DNA of 63,024 nt, taken from Candidatus Heimdallarchaeota archaeon. Its GTDB lineage: Archaea; Asgardarchaeota; Heimdallarchaeia; JABLTI01. Location of the stretch: positions 1-63,024 of the forward strand of contig JAGXNT010000052.1 in assembly GCA_019894765.1 (NCBI GenBank), given 5' to 3'. Both the position numbers and the translations under genes were made by a program. Positions 26,197-34,324 of the stretch are shown piece after piece; the stretch's first letter is position 1, and each line of letters opens with the position of its first letter. The notes beneath the pieces are model-generated. The model had not been told where the DNA came from. It searched no databases and saw nothing but the letters and a program-made list of their open reading frames with translations.

Positions 26197-27081
26197 CTAT
26201 TGGAACCAATCAGTGCTATAATCCCCAATCCATCCGATTCCTAGGCAATTTGGTCCCATATGCGTTCCAAGAAAAGGACCGATTAAGAACATTTCAACTT
26301 GATTAGGTTTATTCTTTTTTTGGGAAAGAATGAATTCTTTTAATTCCTTAGCTTCAGTTGGCATGAGTGAGTGAATAATTATTACAAGATCAACTTTCCG
26401 ATTTCTTAGGATATCAGGAACTCGTGCCATCAAAAGCTCTAATCCCTTATCGAATCCTTTAACTCTACCAATGTTTTTCACAAGACCATCTTCAATTGCA
26501 ATTACAGGTCGAAAATTCGCAAGATTTCCTATAACTTGTTTCGCAAAACTAATTCTGCCCCCTTTGCGAAGGTAATCTAAGGATTTCATTATGGCAACAC
26601 CATGAGCGTGAGGGATGAGCTGATTTACTCGTTTAATTATTTCATCTTTAGAAGCACCAGCTTGAGCCATTTTGGCAGCTACATAAACAAGTAACCCCTC
26701 CACAACGGTGATAGTTTGAGAATCAATAACTGTAATGTCTTTATCAGTAAACATCTCTGAAACTTTCAAAGCGATGCTATAACTACCACTTATCTTACTA
26801 GAATGAGCAATGACAATCAAAGATTCAAAATCCTTCAAGGACTCTTCATAGACATTATAGATGTCTCCTTGAGTAGGAACAGAGGTAGTAGGGATTTCTT
26901 TTGATTTCTGTAATTTCTCGAAGAACTCCTCAGCAGTAATATCAACATAATTCTTGTATGGTTTCACTCGATCCTCGATCATAATTTGTGTGGGGAGAAT
27001 TCCAATATTGAATTTCTTCACCCATTGCGGAGGTAGATCTATAGTGCCATCTGCTAGAATCCTTACCTTTTGTATTGCCAT
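26197..27081 (-). CDS. DegV family fatty-acid-binding protein
   Basis: The 294-residue protein has the family's two-domain pattern: an N-terminal VRILADGTIDLPPQ with LPTQI, the ligand-site motif TTSVPTQGD, then IAHSSKISGSYSIA and the C-terminal YLRKGGRIS segment and FLGTHMGPNCLG. DegV/FakB proteins hold a fatty acid in a deep cavity; bacterial FakB hands it to the kinase FakA. What lipid an archaeon would use is unclear. AGGAGATGG precedes the ATG. It is divergent from the ESCRT-III gene. Confidence 0.92.
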   Translation of the reverse strand: MAIQKVRILADGTIDLPPQWVKKFNIGILPTQIMIEDRVKPYKNYVDITAEEFFEKLQKSKEIPTTSVPTQGDIYNVYEESLKDFESLIVIAHSSKISGSYSIALKVSEMFTDKDITVIDSQTITVVEGLLVYVAAKMAQAGASKDEIIKRVNQLIPHAHGVAIMKSLDYLRKGGRISFAKQVIGNLANFRPVIAIEDGLVKNIGRVKGFDKGLELLMARVPDILRNRKVDLVIIIHSLMPTEAKELKEFILSQKKNKPNQVEMFLIGPFLGTHMGPNCLGIGWIGDYSTDWFQ

Positions 27082-27338
27082 TAGGTGCCATCTCCTAGTT
27101 TCTGACGAATTATTTTAACTAAACACCATAAGTAGTTATTGGAAAAAAAACTAGGAACAGGAGAACTTTGGTCTGAATACAAAGATAAAAATATACTGTT
27201 TATAGAATATAATTTAGAATAAAACATTGAATTAAGAAAAGCTTGGAAAAATCGACACAATCAATAGTCAATTAAGAAAGCTTTTTTTTAGTGAAAGTAT
27301 TGTTATTTGATAAAAGAAAAAAGTAGGTTAGACAAAAA

Positions 27339-27947
27339 ATGGTATTTGGAAAATTTGTTCGTTGGCTTGGCGGTGGGAAATCCACCCGAGATTATATTAT
27401 TGATTTGAAAATGGTTAATAAGCGTTTAGCTCGCTCATCTAAGAAACTTGAAACTGATGAACAGAAACTGCAAAGAAAGACTCGAGATGCTATGAGAAGA
27501 GGATTAATGGATCAAGCAAGATTATATGCCTCAAATGTTGCTAGAAATCGAAAATGGGTTTATAGTTATACTCGACTCACTACAAGAATTGAAGGCATTA
27601 TTTTCAGATTAGAACAAGCTGATTCTGTCCAACAATTAGCAAGTGAATTGAAAGGAATGGCTGGTGCTTTACGAGAAGTAAATGCTAGTTTGAATGCTCC
27701 TGAAATTTCCGCGTTGGTTGAAGACTTAGAAAACTCATTTGAAGGCATCGAAATGACTACTGATATGATGGATGAAGATTTTGAAAGCATGATGTCCCTC
27801 GATGTTGATGAAACTGAAGTTGATAAAATCATGGGAGAAATCGGCACTGAGATTGGTCTTGGCGCGGAAACAGGCTTACCAACTCCAGATATTCGTTCTA
27901 CAGAATTAGCCAAAGAAATAGAAAAACTACGTGAAGATAAAGAATAA
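27339..27947 (+). CDS. ESCRT-III family protein (Snf7/CHMP-like)
   Basis: A 202-residue protein with the ESCRT-III layout: a basic N-terminal helical hairpin (KMVNKRLARSSKKLETDEQKLQRKTRDAMRRG then ARLYASNVARNRKW), further core helices, and an acidic C-terminal half (from about residue 140) with a late helix. The 'ARLYAxxxxRxRK' segment of helix 2 is characteristic. The final helix, L190-x2-E-I-x2-L197-R198, resembles a MIM1 motif that would recruit the Vps4 ATPase, and LPTP (180-183) precedes it. The protein should polymerise on membranes for scission or division. Vps4 itself is not in the window. The Rag-like roadblock gene follows on the same strand. Confidence 0.9.
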   Translation: MVFGKFVRWLGGGKSTRDYIIDLKMVNKRLARSSKKLETDEQKLQRKTRDAMRRGLMDQARLYASNVARNRKWVYSYTRLTTRIEGIIFRLEQADSVQQLASELKGMAGALREVNASLNAPEISALVEDLENSFEGIEMTTDMMDEDFESMMSLDVDETEVDKIMGEIGTEIGLGAETGLPTPDIRSTELAKEIEKLREDKE

Positions 27948-27961
27948 TCGTTTTTCTTAAA

Positions 27962-28000
27962 GTTCAGCATATTTTCGCTGAACATTGTTTTTTCTTTTTG
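27962..28000 (+). terminator. Terminator after the ESCRT-III gene
   Basis: GTTCAGC (27962-27968) pairs perfectly with GCTGAAC (27977-27983) and is followed by a long T-rich run, about 15 bases past the stop. Confidence 0.6.
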
Positions 28001-28085
28001 TTTTCCTTTTCCTTATCACAAATCTTTTTTTAGCTTAATGGTATTACAGTAAGAAAGTTAGCTTAATTTTGGCTTGGTGAGTGCT

Positions 28086-28985
28086 TTGTCAATTTATGAA
28101 GAAGAACAAAAAAAGATACTTATTGCCGGTCTTCCCGGAGCTGGTTTGCGGACTATAAAAGCAGTTGTTGTTGATAATACTCCTCCTACCGAACTAAAAG
28201 CTGTAATGGAAAAGCTTGATGTTGGGAATACTATGAGAGACCTTTTGCAACGAAAAGTTCTCGTTGTGAGATGCGGTGGTGAGTATTCAATACAAGACAT
28301 AGTAGCAAGTGACAATGATCCAATATACAAAGATGTTGAAGCTTTAGTATTTGTATTAGATATAAACGAGCAATCAAAGTTTTCAATGGCCAAATTTTGG
28401 TTTGATGCTCTTGTAAAACACTTGCAAAAATTCAGTTCCGAAGCAAGAATCTACTTACTTCTGAATAAAATCGATAAAATGGCAGAGCAAGAAAATATTT
28501 CTGATTATATTCGGGCTACTAAGAATTTGTTCATAGATGAAGGTTCAGATGTTATAATACATGAAACAAGTATCTATGACGCATCCACCTTTTATGCCTT
28601 TAAAGATGTTTTAATGAAGGAAGTAGACGATCAAATTTCAGTTAAGCAATTCCTTAAACGTTCTCTCAGAGGTTCGTCATTCTTGGGTTTGGCTGTCTAT
28701 TCAAAAGACGGATTACCTATTTACGATGCAGGTGAATTACCTCAAATTGTTGAAATTGCTGCTAATGTGATGTTGGGTTCCGTCAGTAGAATTTCGGATG
28801 AACTCGAGCAAGATGATGAAATCAGCTCTACGATTTTACAAATGAAAAAGAAGAGCTTTATGGTTTTCAAAGCAGTTAATGAAAACTGTGTTTTTATTGG
28901 GTTAAGTAAACGAAGACCAAGATTAGGGCAAATGCTTATCGAAACAGATCAAATAGTGAAAGTCTTACAGAGAGCAGTGGATTAG
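28086..28985 (+). CDS. Rag/Gtr-like pseudo-GTPase domain plus C-terminal roadblock domain
   Basis: 299 residues from TTG 28086, which has GGTGAG immediately upstream; TTG 28074 and GTG 28077 are alternatives. Residues about 10-185 have a Rag/Gtr-like G-domain order with broken motifs: the P-loop reads GLPGAGLRT (Lys to Leu, Ser/Thr to Arg, residues 15-23), the WDxGGQ motif reads VRCGGE (61-66), while G4 NKID (127-130) is intact. Residues about 192-299 (LGLAVYSKDGLPIYDAGE, then CVFIGLSKRR) form a roadblock/LC7 domain. G domain plus C-terminal roadblock is exactly the eukaryotic Rag architecture. Probably a non-hydrolysing partner in a heterodimer or scaffold. Confidence 0.8.
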   Translation: MSIYEEEQKKILIAGLPGAGLRTIKAVVVDNTPPTELKAVMEKLDVGNTMRDLLQRKVLVVRCGGEYSIQDIVASDNDPIYKDVEALVFVLDINEQSKFSMAKFWFDALVKHLQKFSSEARIYLLLNKIDKMAEQENISDYIRATKNLFIDEGSDVIIHETSIYDASTFYAFKDVLMKEVDDQISVKQFLKRSLRGSSFLGLAVYSKDGLPIYDAGELPQIVEIAANVMLGSVSRISDELEQDDEISSTILQMKKKSFMVFKAVNENCVFIGLSKRRPRLGQMLIETDQIVKVLQRAVD

Positions 28986-28998
28986 AAAAAACTAGAAT

Positions 28999-29802
28999 TC
29001 ATTGGGATCCTATCTGATCCTGTTTCAGCGTAACAATTTCCGGAAGATCGACTGCAACTTCTTCCATTAATCTTCTTCTTATACAAGCTAAAACAGCATT
29101 CTCAAGATTCCTCTTCTCTAAAATCACTAATGGTAATTTTTGAAGTTGTGCGGTAAGTAATCCTTCATAAGATGTATCGCCAATTAGAATAGCATCTAAA
29201 TTGAGCTCATGTACATTTTCCATTAATTCATTTCTGATTTCATAAAAGAAAGCTATTTTTTGCACCTTAGTTTGACTGTATCCTAAATAACGTAAATCAT
29301 CACTTATATGTTGTTTGAGTAATTCTAACAATTCTTTGTATGAAATTTTCTTTTTTCGCTCACCCATTCGTCCTGTTTGCTTTTTAGCTTTCTTATGCTT
29401 TGTTTGATACTCAGCTTCTAATAGCGATGTATATTCAAAATCGAGGAGATTAAGGAGATAATCAAACCCTCCTTTTTCTGTGATTAACCAGTCCTCTCCA
29501 AGAGAATAAACACCTATATTCTTCTCCAATAATATCTTGAGTAATTCAAGGTTTTCTTTGCTAATTTTTCGATGTTTGCTTTGCACAAAAATAGGGGGAA
29601 AAACAGTAATTATTAATTGTACATCATCTTTTGCTGCAGTAGCAACAGCTTTACGAGTAAGCCTTGCAGAGACTAAACATTTCTTTACTTTTGCTTTGGA
29701 TGTAAGTAACCGTTCCTCACCAATGATTATTCCCGCATCTTCTCCAATCTTGCCTTTGAATTCCTTACGTATTTTTTCCAAAGCTTGAATTACTTCATTC
29801 AT
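28999..29802 (-). CDS. Divergent NIF3/DUF34-like protein
   Basis: A 267-residue protein with the NIF3 (YbgI) pattern: KVKKCLVSARLTRKAVATAAKDDVQLIIT near the N-terminus, the central ISKENLELLKILLEKNIGVYSLGEDWL, and a C-terminal IGDTSYEGLLTAQLQKLPLVILE. NIF3 proteins usually bind two metal ions through a HHP motif; here the site reads TVFPPIF and the other His ligands are not evident, so metal binding is doubtful. A basic insertion (KHKKAKKQTGR) sits mid-protein. No specific reaction is established for the family. Divergent from acdA. Confidence 0.65.
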   Translation of the reverse strand: MNEVIQALEKIRKEFKGKIGEDAGIIIGEERLLTSKAKVKKCLVSARLTRKAVATAAKDDVQLIITVFPPIFVQSKHRKISKENLELLKILLEKNIGVYSLGEDWLITEKGGFDYLLNLLDFEYTSLLEAEYQTKHKKAKKQTGRMGERKKKISYKELLELLKQHISDDLRYLGYSQTKVQKIAFFYEIRNELMENVHELNLDAILIGDTSYEGLLTAQLQKLPLVILEKRNLENAVLACIRRRLMEEVAVDLPEIVTLKQDQIGSQ

Positions 29803-30062
29803 TAAACATCACATCCGAATATTAACAACTAATACTCAAATACTTTATTGGATAATCACTGAATTTTATTCTCTCTTAAAGGTGTAGATTATAGGGAGGG
29901 GTCACTTAAAGAAATAATTGAACGAAAAATGAGTCAATTTTTCTCTAGAACTATTTACCTACTCTCGAAAAGTCTTAAAAGAGATGAAAAAATAATGAAA
30001 CTCGAAAGATAAGATTAGATCAGTTAGACTATATTTACTACTACTGTGGGTGTATAATAAAA

Positions 30063-31490
30063 ATGGTAAAAAACCCGTTACATAGCTTTTTCGAAGCGGA
30101 AAGCATAGCGATTTTTGGTGCCTCATCAGAGACTGAAAAACCTGGCTATGTTATTGCAGAGAATTTCATTAAGAATTTTGTAGGTAAAACCTATTTGATA
30201 AATCCTAAAGGGGGAGAAATTCTCGGGCAACCAGTGTATAAATCAGTTTTTGATTTTGACGATCCTGTAGAAGAAGCAGTTATAATTGTTCCAGCAAAAT
30301 ACGTGCCTTCAACTATGGAAGATTGTGCTAAAAAGGGAATAAAATCCGTTGTGATTATCACAGGCGGATTTAAGGAGATTGGCGAAGAAGGAAAGAATCT
30401 TCAAAAACGAATTGATGAAATTGCCAAGGAAAACAACATAAGAGTTATTGGTCCCAACTGCATTGGACTTTTCAATCCAAAAAGAGGGATTGATATGGTC
30501 TTCCTACCAGAGAGTAAATTGACTAGACCAAGCAATGGTGGTATATCTATTCTCACACAAAGTGGAGCATTTGGTTCAGCATTTCTAGATATAATGGGTT
30601 CACTTGGAAATGGTAATTACCTTTCGAAATTCGTTAGCTATGGGAATGCTTCGGATATAAATGAAGCAGACATCTTAGAATATTTCGGAGAAGACCCTGA
30701 AACAAAAATTATTCTAGCTTACTTGGAAGGTTTCAATGAAGGAAAAAGATTCATAGAAGCAGCTAGAAAAGTTTCTTTGAAGAAACCAATCATAGCAATA
30801 AAAGCAAACAGAAACGAAGCAGGGGCACAAGCTGTTGCTAGTCATACAGCCTCTCTTGCTGCAAATGATGCCGTTACTGACGCTTTGTTTAGAGAAGCAG
30901 GCATTATACGCGTTTATACTTGGGACGAATTATTTGATTGTATGGTTGCTTTCAATAGCTCATTATTACCTGAAGGTAATCGAGTTTTGATAATTACTGA
31001 TGGAGGAGGAGCAGGTGTTATGGCTTCTGATTCTGTTGGTGAATTAGGTTTGGAATTAGCAGAAATATCTCCAGCAATTCACAAGAAAATGAAGGAGGAC
31101 TTGCCAGCATTTTTCTCCGTTGAAAATCCAATTGATTTAACTGGAAGTGCTACAGCAAAGGAGTATATTTATTCTTTAGAGCAAACGAAGGATGATCCTA
31201 ACATTGATTCTATAACATACATTATCATTCCAACACCTCCTGCAATCAACGTGAAAGACTTAATGGAAGGATTGAAACCATATGCCAAAACAATAAACAA
31301 AACCATTACTTTTTGCGCACTTGGTGGAGCTGAAGCTGTTTATATTCGAGAAGAATTAGAACAAATGAACTTTCCATTTTATCCTACTCCTGCAAGAGCA
31401 ATATATGGGATAGATAAATTAACTGAGTATGCAGACTTTCTCCGGGATCATGGGCAAAAACTGCCTATCATAAGGGAGATTCCAAAATAA
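30063..31490 (+). CDS. acdA: ADP-forming acyl-CoA synthetase, alpha subunit
   Basis: The alpha subunit (475 residues) binds CoA and carries the phosphorylated His; with the beta subunit it converts acetyl- or acyl-CoA, ADP and phosphate to acid, CoA and ATP, an energy-conserving step of archaeal fermentation. Visible: N-terminal CoA-binding Rossmann fold (IAIFGASSETEKPGYV), IGPNCIGLFNP, TQSGAFGSAFLD, the active-site His in ASHTASLAAND, and the ligase-CoA domain (ITDGGGAGVMASD). It is followed 14 bases later by the beta subunit. A TATA-like ACTATATTTA lies about 35 bases upstream. Confidence 0.93.
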   Translation: MVKNPLHSFFEAESIAIFGASSETEKPGYVIAENFIKNFVGKTYLINPKGGEILGQPVYKSVFDFDDPVEEAVIIVPAKYVPSTMEDCAKKGIKSVVIITGGFKEIGEEGKNLQKRIDEIAKENNIRVIGPNCIGLFNPKRGIDMVFLPESKLTRPSNGGISILTQSGAFGSAFLDIMGSLGNGNYLSKFVSYGNASDINEADILEYFGEDPETKIILAYLEGFNEGKRFIEAARKVSLKKPIIAIKANRNEAGAQAVASHTASLAANDAVTDALFREAGIIRVYTWDELFDCMVAFNSSLLPEGNRVLIITDGGGAGVMASDSVGELGLELAEISPAIHKKMKEDLPAFFSVENPIDLTGSATAKEYIYSLEQTKDDPNIDSITYIIIPTPPAINVKDLMEGLKPYAKTINKTITFCALGGAEAVYIREELEQMNFPFYPTPARAIYGIDKLTEYADFLRDHGQKLPIIREIPK

Positions 31491-31504
31491 AAGGTGAAAG
31501 GGAA

Positions 31505-32197
31505 ATGAAAATAGATAACAAACCAATAGATGTAGCTTACAAAGAAGGTAGAGATTTTCTTTTAGAGCATGAAGCTTTGAAAATCTTTGAAAGTGTAGGT
31601 ATAACTTTTCCACCTAATGCATTAGTGAACGATCTTAAGGAAGCGTTAGCTTTCGCAAAAAAAGTTGGATATCCAGTAGTCATTAAAGCGATGTCACCAA
31701 AAATTTTGCACAAATCAGATTACAAAGCAGTTGTTATAGGAATAAATGATGATGATGATCTAAAAGCAAAGTTTGACGACATGAAGAAAAGACTCGCAAA
31801 ATATAATTTGGTAGGAATCCTAATTGAGAAACAAGTGAAGAAAGGAATTGAATTAATAATTGGGATGAATATTGATCCTACCTTTGGTCCAGTAGTTGCT
31901 TTTGGAATTGGTGGAGTCCTAGTTGAAGCAATAAGTGATGTAACATTCAGATTATGTCCAACAACAAAGGAACGAGCTCTACGAATGATTAATGAAATTA
32001 AAACACAGAAAATGCTCAATGGGTTCAGAGGATTACCGCCTGTAGATAGAGATGCAATAGCTGAAATGATTGTCAAAGTTTCGCAATTAGCAATTGATTT
32101 AGAAGATTATATTAAAGAAATTGATCTTAATCCAATAATCGCAAATGAAGACGGCGTTTTTGGTGTAGATGCTCGGATAATTTTGAAGAAGAAATGA
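31505..32197 (+). CDS. acdB: ADP-forming acyl-CoA synthetase, beta subunit
   Basis: A 230-residue ATP-grasp subunit of the same enzyme. It has EHEALKIFESVGI at the start, VGYPVVIKAMSPKILHKSD with the His that accepts the phosphate from the alpha subunit, GIELIIGMNIDPTFGPVVAFGIGG, and DLNPII near the end. Length is the usual beta size. GGTGAAAGGG precedes the ATG. The split alpha/beta layout is as in Pyrococcus; some other archaea have a fused chain. Confidence 0.93.
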   Translation: MKIDNKPIDVAYKEGRDFLLEHEALKIFESVGITFPPNALVNDLKEALAFAKKVGYPVVIKAMSPKILHKSDYKAVVIGINDDDDLKAKFDDMKKRLAKYNLVGILIEKQVKKGIELIIGMNIDPTFGPVVAFGIGGVLVEAISDVTFRLCPTTKERALRMINEIKTQKMLNGFRGLPPVDRDAIAEMIVKVSQLAIDLEDYIKEIDLNPIIANEDGVFGVDARIILKKK

Positions 32198-32198
32198 A

Positions 32199-32232
32199 TT
32201 GTGCTCTTGAGCATAACTTTCTTTTTTTCTTA
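32199..32232 (+). terminator. Terminator after acdB
   Basis: A compact inverted repeat centred on TGCTCTTGAGCA (arms 32199-32206 and 32209-32216, one G-U) followed by TTTCTTTTTTTCTT. The two-base turn means the inner pairs will open. Confidence 0.5.
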
Positions 32233-32280
32233 TTTTTAGCAGTTCATTTATAAGAAATTACTTTGATAGCTTAATCTGAA

Positions 32281-32294
32281 GAATACTTTAAATA
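32281..32294 (+). promoter_or_regulatory. BRE/TATA promoter of the GluRS gene
   Basis: GAATAC followed by TTTAAATA. The predicted transcription start near 32316 gives a leader of about 34 bases to the TTG start. Confidence 0.5.
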
Positions 32295-32349
32295 ATCAAT
32301 AATTACGATTTTTGATAACAGAAACTCGAAGAGAAGGATTGGTCAAACT

Positions 32350-34170
32350 TTGTCAGATAAAGTAGAGAAAACAATCAAGGACTTGATTTTAAAATACGGT
32401 TTAGAAAATGCAATCAAACATGACGGTAAAGCAGATGATAGAGCAGTATTACAAAAAATAATGGCAACTCACGCTGATATAAGGCAGCATTCTAAGAAAG
32501 TAAAAGACCTAGTAGAAGAAATAATCCCTTCTCTCAATGAATTATCTTTAGATGCTCAAATTGAGCAATTGACCAAATTAGCTCCTGAATTACTCGAGCG
32601 AAAAGTAACAGAGAAAAAGGTTAGAGACCTACCTCCACTGAAAGATGCAAAAAAAGGAAAAGTTGTTACAAGATATGCTCCCGAACCAAATGGGGAAATG
32701 CATTTAGGGCATGCTTATACAGCATTTTTTGCTCATTATTATGCTAATAGATTTGATGGAATTTTTATCCTCCGATTTGAGGACACAAATCCCAAACAAG
32801 CGGAAATTAAGTTTTATGAAGCTCATCGAGAATCATTAGAATGGTTGGGACTCAATCCTGGCAAAGAAGTTATTGTGTCAAATGATATCCCCATTTTTTA
32901 TGAAAAGGCAAAAGAATTAATCAAAAATGGTTATGCTTACACATGCACTTGTTCTGTTGATACAATGAGAGATTTACGCTCAAAAATGAAATCATGTGAA
33001 CATGCAAAAAAGAAGCCTGATGTAATCATGAAAGAATGGAATAAAATGTTGAAAGGTGAGTATGAGGAAGGCGAGATAGTCCTACGGTTAAGAGGTGATA
33101 TGCAAAGTCAAAATGCCGTTATGCGTGATCCAGCAATTTTGACAATTAGAAAAGATGCTCATTGTCTTCAAAAACGAAAGTATAATGTTTGGCCTTTGTA
33201 TGATTTTGCAAACGCTATTGAGGATAAAATGTGTGGAATAACTCATGTCGGTCGAAGTGCAGAATTCGATACAAGAATAGAGTTACAAAATAAAATTAGG
33301 GAATTACTCGGTTTATTGCCACAACCACATATCTTCCATTATGCGAGATTCAATGTTGTTGGTAGTCCAGCTTCTAAACGTAAAATAATCCCACTAGTAG
33401 AAGAAGGAAAAGTAGAGGGATGGGATGATATCAGACTAGTGACCATTAAAGGACTGAAGAAAAGAGGCATTGTACCTGAAACAATAAAACAAGTTGCCAT
33501 AGAAGTTGGCATGACAACTCAACCAACAAATATTGATTGGAGCTTAATATCTGCAACTAATAGAAAAATCATTGATTTACAATCAAATAGATACTTCTTT
33601 GTTCCAGATCCTGTTATCTTGTTCGTAACAGGCTTATCTGAAAAAAGAACGTGTGAAATTCCTTTACATCCTGATGATGCAAAAAGAGGTTCAAGAAAGA
33701 TAGAAACAAGTAATTTATTCATGATTCCCAAAAGCGATTATGAAAAATTGAAGAAAGACGAAGAATTTCGATTAAAAGATCTCTATAATGTAAAGGTAAC
33801 TAACAAAAAAGTAGATTTGAATTCCAAAGAAAACATGCCAGAAATTTCTACAGAAATAAAAAACATGCTGAAAAAATATCCAATACATCTTATGGCAGAG
33901 TTCACTGGCGAAGAGCTAAAACCCGGACCAAAAATCCAATGGACAATAGCTGATCCAATAAACACCATTGCTGTTCAAGTAAAAGTACCGGATGTTCTTT
34001 TCATTGATGATGTTTTTAATGAAAATAGTTTGAAACTTGTTGATGGAATTGGTGAAAAGGGAATTAGTTCACTTAAGGTTGATGATATAGTTCAATTCGA
34101 GAGATTTGGTTTTGTAAGAATCGATCGAAAAGAAGAAGACAAATTATTCGTTAACTTAGCTCATAAGTAA
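32350..34170 (+). CDS. gltX: Glutamyl-tRNA synthetase, archaeal type
   Basis: The 606-residue class I synthetase charges tRNA-Glu (and in archaea normally also tRNA-Gln, to be amidated by GatDE). An N-terminal helical extension of about 100 residues precedes RYAPEPNGEMHLGHAY (HIGH signature HLGH), then FEDTNPKQAE, the editing/acceptor region, HYARFNVVG with the KMSKS-equivalent SKRK, and a C-terminal beta-barrel domain of the Gln/Glu type. The Q/E-type barrels and the N-terminal extension exclude the bacterial form. Starts with TTG. Confidence 0.95.
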   Translation: MSDKVEKTIKDLILKYGLENAIKHDGKADDRAVLQKIMATHADIRQHSKKVKDLVEEIIPSLNELSLDAQIEQLTKLAPELLERKVTEKKVRDLPPLKDAKKGKVVTRYAPEPNGEMHLGHAYTAFFAHYYANRFDGIFILRFEDTNPKQAEIKFYEAHRESLEWLGLNPGKEVIVSNDIPIFYEKAKELIKNGYAYTCTCSVDTMRDLRSKMKSCEHAKKKPDVIMKEWNKMLKGEYEEGEIVLRLRGDMQSQNAVMRDPAILTIRKDAHCLQKRKYNVWPLYDFANAIEDKMCGITHVGRSAEFDTRIELQNKIRELLGLLPQPHIFHYARFNVVGSPASKRKIIPLVEEGKVEGWDDIRLVTIKGLKKRGIVPETIKQVAIEVGMTTQPTNIDWSLISATNRKIIDLQSNRYFFVPDPVILFVTGLSEKRTCEIPLHPDDAKRGSRKIETSNLFMIPKSDYEKLKKDEEFRLKDLYNVKVTNKKVDLNSKENMPEISTEIKNMLKKYPIHLMAEFTGEELKPGPKIQWTIADPINTIAVQVKVPDVLFIDDVFNENSLKLVDGIGEKGISSLKVDDIVQFERFGFVRIDRKEEDKLFVNLAHK

Positions 34171-34324
34171 ATAAAAGGAGTTACAATTTTCGTAGTTGTG
34201 ATTGAAATAGCAATGCTCCTAAAAACAAATGTATTAATAGAGTTAAGTTCAATAACAGATAGAGCAAAAATAAAGTTTGAAATTGGAGTGTAACCAATTA
34301 GGTTCAAAATTGGTCGGTAATATC

